NCBI GenBank assembly: GCA_905182985.1 | Contig: CAJJDN010000011.1 | Location: forward strand, 631,831-695,830 | From: Paramecium sonneborni | Taxonomy: Eukaryota > Ciliophora > Oligohymenophorea > Peniculida > Parameciidae | Direction of reading: 5' to 3' | DNA length: 64,000 nucleotides | Shown: in pieces, positions 12,831 to 25,541 of the stretch | Layout of the letters: each line of letters begins with the position of its first letter | Position numbering within the stretch: the first letter of the stretch is position 1 | Program-made: the position numbers and the translations under genes | The notes under the pieces: generated by a model | The model's database searches: none | Told to the model about the DNA's origin: nothing | What the model saw: the letters and a program-made list of their open reading frames with translations, nothing else

Positions 12831-13582
12831 TCATTCTAACATTGCCAATTTATCTGAATATTCATTTTATTATTATTGTTATTATTTTTATTATTGTTAT
12901 TGTTATTATTATTATTATTGCAATGGTACAAATTAAGTTTATTGAACTTGTTAAATTGGTTTAGTATTAAAAATCTATTATTCATATTTTCCATATAATT
13001 CATTAATTTCATCTTCATCACCAATTTTATATTGTTGATACATTTAATTCATTTCTTAGTTTCTCTATTACTATTCTTACATATCTGCAAAAGCATCTCT
13101 TAACTTATCTTAATCTATGGAAGCTTAGATATCTTTCATGACTTCATTTGTTTAATTAATAACATCTGCCATTTCTTTATCCTATTAATTAAAATCAATA
13201 TTACAGATTGCATTTAATCTACAGAAATAATAGATTTTTCTATAATTTATTCCTTCTCCATAATATTATCAAGAAACTTGTCATACAATAATTTTCTCTA
13301 TAATACAAACTTAGCCTAATCTCTTTTATTTTGTTAGATTAATGTCTATCATAATTAATTTGGTTGTACTCTTAATTCTTTTTCATAGGTTTCAATTTAT
13401 AAATCAATCTGTTTTCTTTTATTTCTCAATTCATCTCTATGATGTTACAATTTCATTCTCATTTTTTCACCCTCACTCAATTCCTTCTTTTGAGATGGAA
13501 ATTAAGATTTTGTTGGGTAAGAAGATTGCTGTTGTTATTTTTGTTTTTTCTGTTTATCACTTTTACCAAATAAATTGCCCAT
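12831..13582 (-). CDS. CHMP6: ESCRT-III subunit CHMP6/VPS20, 234 aa
   Basis: ATG 13582, TGA 12831-12833; introns of 24 nt (gtacaacc...gatag) and 23 nt (gtaatatt...aatag). The N-terminus is MGNLFGK, identical in pattern to CHMP6, with Gly2 available for N-myristoylation. A long basic helical hairpin follows (residues about 35-120), then acidic helices and a short C-terminal region, as in ESCRT-III. VPS20/CHMP6 links ESCRT-II to SNF7 polymerisation during endosomal sorting. An unusual feature is a Gln tract of about 15 residues near the C-terminus, made mostly of repeated TAA codons (12,850-12,920), followed by a final NEYSDKLAMLE. Opposite-strand Asn-rich open frames here are shadows of the repeat. 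Confidence 0.85.
12855..12925 (-). repeat. TAA/CAA microsatellite coding polyglutamine
   Basis: On the minus strand this is a run of TAA, CAA and an occasional AAA triplet. In ciliate code it encodes an almost pure Gln tract inside CHMP6. Such a trinucleotide repeat would be a stop-codon array in the standard code. Confidence 0.8.
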
Positions 13583-13668
13583 TAAGAAATATTTAATTTT
13601 TTTATTTATTTAAAGTATATATGAGGCTTGATTAATTTATATAAGCAACAAAAATTATATATTAACTA

Positions 13669-14192
13669 TCAATTATGGCATTTAGAGTTTTTTATATATT
13701 AGCTTTCTGCCACTTGGCAATTCTTTCTTAATAAATCACCAACAACAATTGAATTTTTTTTTGGATTTTTAAATACTTCACTTTAAGTATTAGAATTTTT
13801 ATTTCTTTTTCTTAATTCAATATAATCATCAACAACATATTTTAACCATTTCCATGCATATTTTAATGTGATTGGTTTGTCTTAAGGATGACAAACACGA
13901 ACCATATCAAGAACACAATTAAGAAATTTAGCTTCATCTGGATTTTAACGTAATTAATTTGAAAGTATTTCATTCTCTTATTATGTCTCTCTATATTTAT
14001 AATGTAAATGCTCTAGTTCTTCACTCAGATATTGATATAAAATTACCTTAATTATTATTAATATTGCATAAGTTATATGACTTTTTCATTTGCTATTTGT
14101 AATTATTATTCTAATGATGTAGATTCTGATTCATTTTTAAAAAATATCTCCTCTTTCATAGATAAAGGAGAGAACTCTTATGAGTAGCTCAT
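13669..14192 (-). CDS. coiled-coil protein, 166 aa
   Basis: ATG 14192 to TGA 13669-13671, one 23-nt intron (gtaatttt...atctgag). Residues 30-80 are a Gln/Glu-rich heptad-like region. A more ordered C-terminal part (FLNCVLDMVRVCHP, then YAWKWLKYVVDDYIELRKRNK) follows and ends with a Ser/Lys tail. It is head-to-head with the arrestin-like gene, 122 bp apart. Family not recognised. Confidence 0.7.
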
Positions 14193-14314
14193 TTAATTAA
14201 CTGTTAATTTAATTAATTCAAAATAGTTGATTATGGCATATAAAAAATTAAAAATGAATTATTTCTAAGTTAAATTCATATAAATAATATCAATTAATAC
14301 TTTTTTAGTATTAA

Positions 14315-15453
14315 ATGATTTCTAATGAGATATTATTTTGGATTAAAAATCCAGTGTCAAGTGCAGGTGAAAATATTGATGGAATATGTTATGTGAGATT
14401 AATTGATGACATTCAGCAAGCACATGTTTAATTAATATTTGTTGCAATAGAGTATTCCAAAATTTTACATAAAAGACAAGTAATAATTAATTTAATATTT
14501 GATTCCTTATGATGTAAATAATCCCCAAATGATTCCAGAAAAATTGTTAGAAAAAAATAAACAAGTTTAAATTACTTTAGATACTCCAAGAAATTTTAAA
14601 ATGTAAATTAATCCCAAAAAAAAATTTGAATTACATAATGGAACTATGTTCTAAATAACTAGATAATATGGTGTAAATGAGGATTATACTCACATCTAAG
14701 ATCTCTATAGAGGAAAGATTAAAAGTGGAGATTATAAATTACCTTTTTAGGTACCTACTAAATTTGGGATGAATTCTAGTTTTTTCTATAGAAAATAAGA
14801 TGGTATTACTTTATTCATAAAATTTAGGATTATAATAGGCTAAAATATAATATAAAATCTACTTAAAAATAAGTGATTCATAATCAAATTAAGTCATAAT
14901 ATAAAAAAGCATACCAGTGTATATTAATAGTAGATTTAAATTAATGGAGTAAAAAAGAGAAAGTGAAGGCAATATTGTTTAGTTTTTCTGTATTCATAGG
15001 GGTATGGTTGAATTAAGTATCAGAACTGCAAAAAATTTATATAAGCCTGGAGAAATTTTGGAATTAGAATATATTTTAAATACTACTAGGTCTTAAAGAT
15101 CAATAACAAAAGTGGAAGTGAAGTTGAATCATTATTTAAGTTTCACTGATGATGATGAAAATGAGAGATTGATAGAAAATAAAATATTATATTCTAATGT
15201 TTTACCAGGAATTATTCCGGGAAAGAGAAGTGAAATATTAAAAAGTTCCATTACTATTCCAGAAGATTTGGCAGCAACTGTCAAAATGCAGTTTATTAAT
15301 AACCATTACATCTTATAAGTAGAGGCATTTGCTGTAATAATAAATATTTATAATTAAGGATGGATTGCTAACTTCTTTGGCTATTCCAGTTATATGCTAA
15401 ATTCCTATTATAATTTTGGAGAGAAGAAAATAGGAGAAGCTGAATCTCAATGA
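14315..15453 (+). CDS. arrestin-domain protein, 362 aa
   Basis: ATG 14315 to TGA 15451-15453. Introns of 25 nt (gtttaattaa...caatag) and 25 nt (gtattacttt...atttag) restore one frame of 363 codons. The N-terminal lobe contains GDYKLPFQVP followed by SSFFY, the usual alpha-arrestin core, and a C-terminal lobe begins near residue 205 with VELSIRTAKNLYKPGEILELE, the typical second-lobe opening strands. Alpha-arrestins and VPS26-like proteins are cargo or ubiquitin-ligase adaptors in endocytosis. No PPxY motif is visible, so adaptor partners are unclear. It sits head-to-head with the coiled-coil gene on the other strand. Confidence 0.75.
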
Positions 15454-15561
15454 TTGGAAATTCGATATTTAGTAACAAGAGAATAATTCATTTTACTAAT
15501 TCACATCTTAGTAATAGTAATTATTTAATTGATAATATATATTAATATTTATTTTTTTGAA

Positions 15562-16971
15562 ATGATTACTAATTTGGAAGCAAAAAATAAAAATTTTCTA
15601 AATTTAAGTAACTAAAGTAATTTCTATAATCTAAGAATAGACTGAAGCATTTTTGAAAAATTAAAAAAATAAGCAATCACTTTTGAAAGTTCATTTAGAT
15701 TTAAAGTGTATAAATTATGCTTAAATGAAATAATTCATATAAAATAGAGCTGAATATATAAAATTAAATATACCAGCTAATATAAAAAAGTAAGATATAA
15801 AAATGGATTAATTTCAATAAGTTCAATAAACTTAACTAGTTTAAAATTAAATTTAATAAGGTCAATAATAAAATTAATAATAATTGGGTTTTGTTTAAGC
15901 TAATTAATTGATGCCAAAGAAAAGATTTCAGCCTCCAACAAAAGTAGGTGATAAGAGTAAATAGGAATAAATATAATTAAAAAATGAGAAATAATAAAAT
16001 TAGACAAATTTTGAAGATAACATAATAAATAAAATAGAATCTGACATAATAGAAATAATGGATAAGCCAACATAATGGACAGATATAGTAGGTTTAGATC
16101 ATGTAAGAGATTAAGTAGTAGAGATAGCATTATGGCCTTTAGAGAATCCAAAATTATTTGAAGGGATAATAGCTCCAGGAAGTGGATTATTATTATTTGG
16201 ACCACCAGGAACAGGAAAGACTATGATAGGTAAAGCAATAGCAAGTGAAGGAAAAGCAACTTTCTTTTCTATAAAAGCATCTACATTAACATCTAAATAT
16301 GTTGGAGAAGGAGAAAAAACAGTTAGAGCTTTATTTGCTTTAGCTGCTTAAAGATAACCTAGTGTAATCTTTTTTGATGAAATTGATTCTTTATTGTGTG
16401 CTAGATCTGAAAAAGATAATGAAACTAGTAGATAAATTAAAACAGAATTTATGGTTTAATTAGAAGGAGCAACAAGAGGAGGATGTGAAAGAATTGTTTT
16501 TATAGGAGCTACTAATAGACCTTAAGAATTGGATGATGCCATTAAAAGGAGATTCTAAAAAAAGATTTATATTCCTTTACCTAATAAAGAGGGAAGGTTA
16601 TCGTATTTTGAGAATTTAATTATTAAAGAAGCAAAAGAAGGGAAAAAAATACAAATGAATACTTCTGAATTATAAACTTTAGTTGAATTAACTAAAGGAT
16701 ATTCAGGTGCTGATATCAGAAATCTAAGTAGAGAAGTAACTAATTATATATCATTTTTTAGGCTTGTATGTATTCAATTAGAGATGCTGCTAAAATGTAT
16801 ACTATTAAAAATTTGAAATTGGATTAAATAAGAGCAACAACAATAGATGATTTTAAAAGAGCGCTTCAGATTGTCAAACCCACAGTTAATCAAAACGACT
16901 TAAAAGATTATTTGAAATGGAATTAATAATTTGGATCCTACAATTATGATGCAGACAATTTAGATACTTGA
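15562..16971 (+). CDS. fidgetin-like/meiotic-clade AAA ATPase, 451 aa
   Basis: ATG 15562, TGA 16969-16971; introns of 28 nt (gtaactaaag...ctaag) and 26 nt (gtaactaatt...tttttag). The C-terminal AAA module is clear: WTDIVGLD entry, Walker A GPPGTGKT at about residue 204, pore-loop region SKYVGEGEK, Walker [12 protein letters not shown] at about 260, sensor-1 [14 protein letters not shown] with following RRF Arg finger pair, and a VPS4/fidgetin-type C-terminal helix. The clade includes katanin p60, spastin, fidgetin and FIGNL1, which sever microtubules or dismantle RAD51 filaments. The N-terminal 150 residues are Gln-rich with a helical start; the KKRFQPP stretch favours FIGNL1 but does not prove it. 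Confidence 0.85.
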
Positions 16972-17004
16972 TTGTGATGGTAGTTTTACATCAATTTTTA
17001 ATTA

Positions 17005-20000
17005 TCATAGTTTTAGGCTTTTCTATTTATCTTCTTCTTATGAAAAGACTTATTCTATTGTTATCATGCTTTTTCTAGGCCTTACAGATATGTTTTATAA
17101 TTAACCCAAACGATTCTTACCTAATGTAGTCAGTCTCGATTTTTATTATTATTTTTTTCTTTAATTAACTTTAATATTTATTAAATCTAACACTTTATCT
17201 AAATTACAATTTGGATAAAACAATTAATAATCTTTTTATTAATCGAATCTCTCTTTATCTTCAATTATTTATGATTACACATATTCTTCCCATAATATTC
17301 TCTTAATCTCTAATTCTCTTGTTATAATATTTTCATTAAAATGAAAAAACTTATGTTGTTGATTCTATTTTTGGGCAGAACATTAAGGTGATTCAAAAGA
17401 TTAAATTTCTTCAATTTTTTGTAATTCTACAATTTCAGGCGGTTTAAATTCATTTTTTTTTATTTTAAAACTCATCTATTTAAGTTTATCTATTTTTTTT
17501 GGTTAATTTTATTAGTTTTATTAATTTTATGTGATTTACCTTACAGTAATTAGTTTTTATAATCCATTACTTGAAGTTTTGTTTGTTTTACTTGTTCCAA
17601 ATTCACTGTCTTCACTAAATTATTCACAGCTAGGAAGCATTGGGGTTTAATTTTATAAAAGATGAAGCTAATCTTATTAGTATTAATCAGCAGAATTGTC
17701 CGTATGAATTTTAATTAATTATTTTTTTGTTGGTTCAATAAACTATAAATCCATATTTTTTATTAGAGATTCATCAAGTGATTCTTCATGCAATAAATTC
17801 TTATCTAAAGCATAAGATATTAATTAATATTAAATGCCTCCTCTATCTTGAAGTGATTTCTAAATAATTTATTAATTTACATGACTTTTTATAAAAGATC
17901 TCTATTTAAACTATCTATTCTATGTTATATTTTCTTATCTTTTTACAATTACTCTAACATTTGGATAATAAAACACAAATGGACATTATAACACTTAGTG
18001 ATTTTAATAGCATAACTCACAACCTTATACTTTAACTCTCTCTTTTAAAATAACTTTATTTTTAGCTTCCAAGAATTTCTCTAATTCTTACGGGTACTAT
18101 TTCAAAAGGTTTAAGAATTAGTTTTTAGTTATAAAGGCGACCCGTACAGCTGAAATAGCTTTTCCTGCATAAGGCAATTTATCACCAGTTATAAAGAATC
18201 TTTCTCCTAAGATATGATTTTTTTTTAAGAGACTTATTTAATGTGTTTTACCAGATTCTACATAATGAATTTTATTGTTTAATTACAATTATTCAATTAA
18301 ATTTACAAAGAGATTTCTCCCTTCAAAATAAAACACAAATCTTCAACTTCACAATCTGCTGCACAAATCTGTTCATCTGGTGTATATTATCTTTCTTAAA
18401 CTAATTAGCAAAGACTATCTAAGAAACTAATCTTAAAATTAATAACATACTCTGCCGAAAATGTAGACTTAAAGAGTTTTGATTTCAATATGTATTTTTT
18501 ATAAATGTCTATTTTCAATTCATTCTTTAGGGATGGTTCTAAAGAATTCAATAATAATTCACATTCACTGTCTTATGAATGATCGATCTGAATAAAATAC
18601 TCAAAGAATTTCTTGACTTTATTTTGTAATTACTTGTTTACTCCTCTTTAACCAATGAACTATTAAACTAAATTCATTTTATATCTCTGATTCTTTTTAT
18701 TTTCATTTAATTGACTGAATATTTACCCAATGCTCGAAATTGTGTATGCAAATACAACACTACTAAAAACAGCCACTCCTACTGTAAATATCTTTTCTAC
18801 ACTACTCTATGGAGTAATATCCCCATATCCAATAGTTAATGTTGTAATTGAACTCCAATAAATAGAGTTGATATATCTTATCTACCAACTCACATCTCCC
18901 AATTCCTATGCATTTATCCATGTATTCTTAATTCTAAAATTACTTAAGTACATCTTACCCATAATCTTCTTAGAGAATTCCTAAGTAATGCCATAAACAA
19001 CCAAAAAAATGAGATAAAAATATAAATTAAATCATCAATCTTAAAACATCTATTAAAGTTTAATAATTAGTTCTCAATCCAAATACTTCTTCCATTTAAT
19101 CAGATAAAAACTTTAACGTCTTAATTTTAATCAAAACTGAAAATTCTAACCAATTAGATTAAACATAATATGCACTTACCAATAATGGCAATAAATTTAA
19201 TAAATCATAAAGGAATGATTTTTAAAAATAGTGTTTTGCAACCTATTTTTAATCCATAATCAAGACTCCATGTTCATAATAGCCTGTGAGAAATGTCAGA
19301 GCAATTTCCATGAGATATACATAAACAGGTAAGTAATTTAAAATGAAATTCAAAATTGGATCATGGATTTGAATAAAAAAACAAATTTTCAAAGGAACAA
19401 AGACCATTTACCATGATAGCACAAATAACATAAAAAAATCCCATAGTATTTTAACAGTGCTTGATGGATCTATCACAAAAAGACATTTATTTACTAGAGT
19501 TTCGAATCCATTTCTTAAGACTTTGTAACACATATTTTTTTAAATGTATTATTTAAGAATTTGCTATAAATTTAAGTCATAAATTTACTTTGAATTTCTT
19601 TTTAATCCTCTATCTTATAAGTTTATTTTCTTCGTAAAATTGATAAATGCTTGTTATGTCATTAATGGCACTAAATTGTTTACGATTCATAAATGAGAAC
19701 TTAGATTTTTCTGAGTTTATTAGAATAGATATCACAAATCTGACTACATATGTCATAATTCTTAACGATCCCCTTTTCCAAATGATATTTGTCCATCCTC
19801 CATCCACAGGTAACAATTCTTCAGTTTTATACTATCTTTCAGCATGTTCAACTTTACTTTAAGATCCTAATTTCATTGTTTCAGATCCCTTCTTACTGAT
19901 ACTTTACTCAGATTCTGATGAGCTTATTGATGGTTCTTCTTCTTCGTTATTTTAACCAGCATCCAGTATAGCTTTACTATCAGAATCTTATATTTTTTAT

Positions 20001-20157
20001 CTCATAATATTTATTCCCTCATTTCTTAATGTTGGCAATACTGCATTTTAATCATAAATGATGTACAATATTAATCTGTTGAATATCGAAAAGTAATCAA
20101 ATTAGATACGTCATGTCCTTCTGTGACATTTCTTGGACTTACGATTGGTTGATCCAT
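17005..20157 (-). CDS. cyclic-nucleotide-type voltage-gated K+ channel, 1,015 aa
   Basis: ATG 20157, TGA 17005-17007. Introns of about 26, 25, 25 and 29 nt give exactly 1,016 codons. After a polar acidic N-terminus come hydrophobic segments S1-S5, then a pore region with SSITTLTIGYGDITP; GYGD at about residue 420 is the K+ selectivity filter. S6 (VFSSVVFAYTISSIG) leads through a C-linker to a cyclic-nucleotide-binding fold at about 580-680 (ICAADCEVEDLCFILKGEI, then LGERFFITGDKLPYAGKAIS). The S4 region carries only a few spaced Lys, so strong voltage sensing is uncertain. The long Gln/Lys-rich C-terminal tail is typical of ciliate channels. In Paramecium K+ channels set swimming behaviour; location in the ciliary or cell membrane is inferred. 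Confidence 0.87.
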
Positions 20158-20269
20158 TATTAATTTAGTATTTTTTATTATTAATTCAATAATTTAAAAT
20201 AAGTATTATCAAAAAACATTATCTAAACATTTAAATTCAATACAATCTTATTATACATATCATTATTTT

Positions 20270-21215
20270 TAGTCATTTTTAATCAATTTGAATAGGCTAG
20301 ATGTTTCTGATATATTCGAAAATTCTATCGAAAAAGCTTGTAACTAAATTTATCATTATATCATCATACTTCGGTCTATAATTCTGATCTTTTTAGAATC
20401 TTTATTCTTATCAGATGCTTCAAAAATATTGTCAAATATTTTTTATCAGTTTTACTTATTGTCCTTTTTCCTATTTCTTAAATTTTACAAATACCTTAAT
20501 TACCTTAATGTTTGAACAAAATTATAAACAGTAATTCACATAATAATTTTAGTATTCCTAAGGCAAATGATATTATTCTACTATCATACATTTCATTTCT
20601 AAAGCATTTGGTGTTATATCAATTGTAACTAACCCAACTATTAAACTATTTTATTATAATATTATCATTCTAAAAATTCTATATTTGGATAATTCTTAGA
20701 AAATAGAAAAAAGGCTAAATCTAATTCTTTTCAATAAAATCACTTAAATTAATATTTAACAATTCAATTTATCTTAAGAATTTTAAGGCGCCTCCTATTC
20801 TCTATAAATTTTTTTATCATTCATAACAAATTTATCTAATTTTTATTAAAGGGTCTTTATTGAATAGCAAGCATACTATCTTATTAGTCAAAAAAAATAT
20901 TTTGCAAATTAGGGATCTTGGATAATTTTTTTTTCAAATTAATTTTAACTATAACTTGATTAACCTCTTAAAAATTGTCTCAATTCAGAACTATATAGCA
21001 AGTAAATAATTTAAGAGCCTTTAACCTTTTGTAAATTTCTAATTATTCAATCTTGATTTTATATATACATTATCGCAAAGCCCATTTTAAAAAATATAAA
21101 GAAAGACTCGATTCTTATCAAAACTTTCTCACAAATGCCTTCTATATACATTCCAGAGTTCCACTAGCTTCAAGAATTAACTTATTTGTTGTTTCAATGT
21201 CCGAATTAGAAATCA
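20270..21215 (-). pseudogene. decayed gene of unknown family
   Basis: Minus-strand stretches with good coding composition lie in shifting frames separated by TGA codons that no short intron removes. Examples are a start-like MISNSDIETTNKLILEASG near 21,215, a middle piece KYFFDQQDSMLAIQQRPFNK, and an end piece YRPKYDDIMINLVTSFFDRI near 20,330. I could not place the family. It lies between the K+ channel start and the outer end of the inverted repeat. The rest of 20,158-21,661 shows nothing. Confidence 0.35.
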
Positions 21216-21663
21216 TTAATATTATAATTAATTACATAATATTTTTTAAATAAACTAGAATAGTTCCCATAAATTTATTTAATAGAAGAAGCAAAATTAT
21301 AAATTAAATAATTATTTGATTATTATTCTTATTTACCAGCTTATTATTATAAATAATAATATGCTATAACAAAAGAATAAAATCAGACTCTGTTGTTTTC
21401 ACCGAATATTATACTTAGTATAATATTTGGTTGTTCTAAATAGAAACAATATTAAATAGTTTTATATTTTATTCTACCACATATTCTAATACATTATTTC
21501 TTAAACTGAACGAATTTACACACGAAATTATCTTTTATTTCTTAAATTAAAATAATTTTTCTAATTATCAAAATTGCTTTTTGTGAATTAAATTATTTAA
21601 CAATTTGAATAGCGTTTTATGATGCTCGTTTTGAATACATTTTCATGCGATTATTTCCAAGGA

Positions 21664-22936
21664 AACTTATAGATGCTTTTGATTTCAATCTATTGAAAAC
21701 TACATCAGAATTTTGATATTTATATTTTTCGATTGTGAGAAAAAAAAAGTAATAAAATTTATAAATAGTCACTGGAATATAAAATATAAATAAATCACAT
21801 CAAGACAAAATTTGAATCTAAGAATGTATCATTCCTCTGAAAAATGAAGGAATCATCATCATAATTTAAAAGCCAAGTTGGCAATAAATTTTCGAGTTTT
21901 GAAGATTATTCATCAATATAAATATCTTCCTATATCTTAGGTTGATCAATAGTTGAAGATTATTCAGAAGCTTCTTATGTAATTTCTAATTCAACAATAC
22001 CAGCACTTTTTTAATACATTTTCTTATCGTAATAAGAAAAAGCATCATCAAGAACAAATTAAATTATTCTCTTTTTCTAAGAGAATATCTTCGTTTCTGG
22101 AATCAATTTTTTTAACGGATTTTTTTCAGAAAATTCAAAATATTGTTAATTTTTGATGAAAAATTTAATATCTTTTAATACGGCCTGCTTTGATAAATTC
22201 TCATAGCTATGAAAACGAATATTGATTAATTCATGAATAAGATGTGTTATTGCATTTTTGAATTAATCATATATGTGTTCTTTAGCTTTTTTGAATGAAG
22301 TTATCGTTTATCTAGCAATACCGTATTTCTTAGATAATTCATTAATATTATTATATAAATCTAATTCCATTAATATTTAAGCTTTTAACTCTTAGCTTAT
22401 TTTATTATAAGAGCCTCTTATTGATTTCTTTTAAATACTTTTATTAGAAATACTCATTTTAATTTAATTATTTTGGGGATAATTTTTTAATTAATATATG
22501 ATAACTTTTTTTCATAAATATATTTTATCAAATTTTTTTTTTGAATTCTATTAAATCTCATTAATAAAAATAATGAAAATTTTTATTTTATCAAAGAGTT
22601 TCTCAAACTTATCAATATGAATTTTAGAGCTAAGTTTACGTTCTTTTATCTCTCATATAACATATTTTTAAGTCTATTTAAACTCTAATTTGTCAAAGTC
22701 TATTTAATTGTTGGAATCATCTGATTCTAAAATGAATGCCTTTTACGTAAAAATCATCTTTCTAAATAAATCAATGATTAGGACATTTAAGATAATAAAA
22801 AAATACTTATCAATAAGCGTTTTAGAGTATAGAAACAGTTAATGCTGTTCATGTTTTGTATTTAAATTATTTTCTTTTATAATACATTTTATGTTATTCA
22901 AAAAAACTCGGGATATTATTTTTAGAAACGTTTATC
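21664..22936. repeat. inverted-repeat arm, left, placement 1
   Basis: 1,273 bp identical by eye, in reverse complement, to 32,827-34,099 and 34,497-35,769, and repeated directly at 23,074-24,346 and (partial) 24,348-25,541. It joins unique left flank at 21,663 and is cut by N at 22,937. The arm holds one helix-turn-helix gene and about 400 bp of flanking AT-rich DNA on its inner side. No terminal inverted repeats or target-site duplication are visible at the arm ends. Confidence 0.85.
21795..22457 (-). CDS. helix-turn-helix protein in repeat arm, 220 aa (placement 1)
   Basis: Intronless frame of 221 codons, identical to the copies at 23,205-23,867, 24,400-25,062, 33,306-33,968 and 34,976-35,638. 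Residues about 38-60 (INELSKKYGIARQTITSFKK) form a helix-turn-helix of the Tc1/pogo-transposase or resolvase type. The N-terminus is Lys/Ser-rich and basic. A second shared block SQKKRIIQFVLDDAFSYYDKK lies near 130-150, and the C-terminal 65 residues are acidic with Ser/Glu, ending LLNYDDDSF.... No DDE triad is evident. A diverged paralogue is at 48,069-48,686, showing a real protein family. DNA binding is inferred; origin from a transposase N-terminal domain is a hypothesis. Confidence 0.7.
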
Positions 22937-23071
22937 NNNNNNNNNNNNNNNNNNNNNNNNNNNNNNNNNNNNNNNNNNNNNNNNNNNNNNNNNNNNNNNN
23001 NNNNNNNNNNNNNNNNNNNNNNNNNNNNNNNNNNNNNNNNNNNNNNNNNNNNNNNNNNNNNNNNNNNNNNN
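22937..23071. other. assembly gap, 135 N
   Basis: Run of N between two placements of the same repeat arm. The open frames crossing it have no meaning. Confidence 0.99.
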
Positions 23072-24346
23072 GAAACTTATAGATGCTTTTGATTTCAATC
23101 TATTGAAAACTACATCAGAATTTTGATATTTATATTTTTCGATTGTGAGAAAAAAAAAGTAATAAAATTTATAAATAGTCACTGGAATATAAAATATAAA
23201 TAAATCACATCAAGACAAAATTTGAATCTAAGAATGTATCATTCCTCTGAAAAATGAAGGAATCATCATCATAATTTAAAAGCCAAGTTGGCAATAAATT
23301 TTCGAGTTTTGAAGATTATTCATCAATATAAATATCTTCCTATATCTTAGGTTGATCAATAGTTGAAGATTATTCAGAAGCTTCTTATGTAATTTCTAAT
23401 TCAACAATACCAGCACTTTTTTAATACATTTTCTTATCGTAATAAGAAAAAGCATCATCAAGAACAAATTAAATTATTCTCTTTTTCTAAGAGAATATCT
23501 TCGTTTCTGGAATCAATTTTTTTAACGGATTTTTTTCAGAAAATTCAAAATATTGTTAATTTTTGATGAAAAATTTAATATCTTTTAATACGGCCTGCTT
23601 TGATAAATTCTCATAGCTATGAAAACGAATATTGATTAATTCATGAATAAGATGTGTTATTGCATTTTTGAATTAATCATATATGTGTTCTTTAGCTTTT
23701 TTGAATGAAGTTATCGTTTATCTAGCAATACCGTATTTCTTAGATAATTCATTAATATTATTATATAAATCTAATTCCATTAATATTTAAGCTTTTAACT
23801 CTTAGCTTATTTTATTATAAGAGCCTCTTATTGATTTCTTTTAAATACTTTTATTAGAAATACTCATTTTAATTTAATTATTTTGGGGATAATTTTTTAA
23901 TTAATATATGATAACTTTTTTTCATAAATATATTTTATCAAATTTTTTTTTTGAATTCTATTAAATCTCATTAATAAAAATAATGAAAATTTTTATTTTA
24001 TCAAAGAGTTTCTCAAACTTATCAATATGAATTTTAGAGCTAAGTTTACGTTCTTTTATCTCTCATATAACATATTTTTAAGTCTATTTAAACTCTAATT
24101 TGTCAAAGTCTATTTAATTGTTGGAATCATCTGATTCTAAAATGAATGCCTTTTACGTAAAAATCATCTTTCTAAATAAATCAATGATTAGGACATTTAA
24201 GATAATAAAAAAATACTTATCAATAAGCGTTTTAGAGTATAGAAACAGTTAATGCTGTTCATGTTTTGTATTTAAATTATTTTCTTTTATAATACATTTT
24301 ATGTTATTCAAAAAAACTCGGGATATTATTTTTAGAAACGTTTATC
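23072..24346. repeat. inverted-repeat arm, placement 2 (repeat-only contig)
   Basis: Starts directly after N and ends at a single N (24,347), so this piece contains nothing but the repeat. It equals 21,662-22,936 at a constant offset of 1,410. This is what a collapsed repeat contig looks like. It includes the helix-turn-helix gene at 23,205-23,867. Confidence 0.85.
23205..23867 (-). CDS. helix-turn-helix protein in repeat arm (placement 2)
   Basis: Same 220-aa protein as at 21,795-22,457, identical by eye. Likely not an independent gene but a duplicate placement of one contig. Confidence 0.5.
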
Positions 24347-24347
24347 N

Positions 24348-25541
24348 AAAAAAGTAATAAAATTTATAAATAGTCACTGGAATATAAAATATAAATAAAT
24401 CACATCAAGACAAAATTTGAATCTAAGAATGTATCATTCCTCTGAAAAATGAAGGAATCATCATCATAATTTAAAAGCCAAGTTGGCAATAAATTTTCGA
24501 GTTTTGAAGATTATTCATCAATATAAATATCTTCCTATATCTTAGGTTGATCAATAGTTGAAGATTATTCAGAAGCTTCTTATGTAATTTCTAATTCAAC
24601 AATACCAGCACTTTTTTAATACATTTTCTTATCGTAATAAGAAAAAGCATCATCAAGAACAAATTAAATTATTCTCTTTTTCTAAGAGAATATCTTCGTT
24701 TCTGGAATCAATTTTTTTAACGGATTTTTTTCAGAAAATTCAAAATATTGTTAATTTTTGATGAAAAATTTAATATCTTTTAATACGGCCTGCTTTGATA
24801 AATTCTCATAGCTATGAAAACGAATATTGATTAATTCATGAATAAGATGTGTTATTGCATTTTTGAATTAATCATATATGTGTTCTTTAGCTTTTTTGAA
24901 TGAAGTTATCGTTTATCTAGCAATACCGTATTTCTTAGATAATTCATTAATATTATTATATAAATCTAATTCCATTAATATTTAAGCTTTTAACTCTTAG
25001 CTTATTTTATTATAAGAGCCTCTTATTGATTTCTTTTAAATACTTTTATTAGAAATACTCATTTTAATTTAATTATTTTGGGGATAATTTTTTAATTAAT
25101 ATATGATAACTTTTTTTCATAAATATATTTTATCAAATTTTTTTTTTGAATTCTATTAAATCTCATTAATAAAAATAATGAAAATTTTTATTTTATCAAA
25201 GAGTTTCTCAAACTTATCAATATGAATTTTAGAGCTAAGTTTACGTTCTTTTATCTCTCATATAACATATTTTTAAGTCTATTTAAACTCTAATTTGTCA
25301 AAGTCTATTTAATTGTTGGAATCATCTGATTCTAAAATGAATGCCTTTTACGTAAAAATCATCTTTCTAAATAAATCAATGATTAGGACATTTAAGATAA
25401 TAAAAAAATACTTATCAATAAGCGTTTTAGAGTATAGAAACAGTTAATGCTGTTCATGTTTTGTATTTAAATTATTTTCTTTTATAATACATTTTATGTT
25501 ATTCAAAAAAACTCGGGATATTATTTTTAGAAACGTTTATC
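24348..25541. repeat. inverted-repeat arm, placement 3, joined to inner unique flank
   Basis: Begins after the single N at 24,347, equals 21,743-22,936 at offset 2,605, and continues into unique sequence at 25,542. It therefore represents the inner junction of the left arm. Together with placement 1 it may describe one real arm. Confidence 0.8.
24400..25062 (-). CDS. helix-turn-helix protein in repeat arm (placement 3)
   Basis: Identical 220-aa frame as at 21,795-22,457; ATG 25062, TGA 24400-24402. Directly downstream of the gene at 25,503-26,258, on the same strand, with about 440 bp between. Confidence 0.6.

Noticed and set aside
12836..13024. Asn-rich minus-strand open frame over the CHMP6 3' end
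   Set aside because: It is another register of the TAA repeat; the CHMP6 frame explains the region.
15900..16205. Minus-strand open frame of 101 codons
   Set aside because: It is antisense to the AAA ATPase gene and lies within its Walker A region.
19610..19862. Overlapping plus and minus open frames
   Set aside because: The minus one is part of a K+ channel exon read to its first TAG; the plus one is its antisense.
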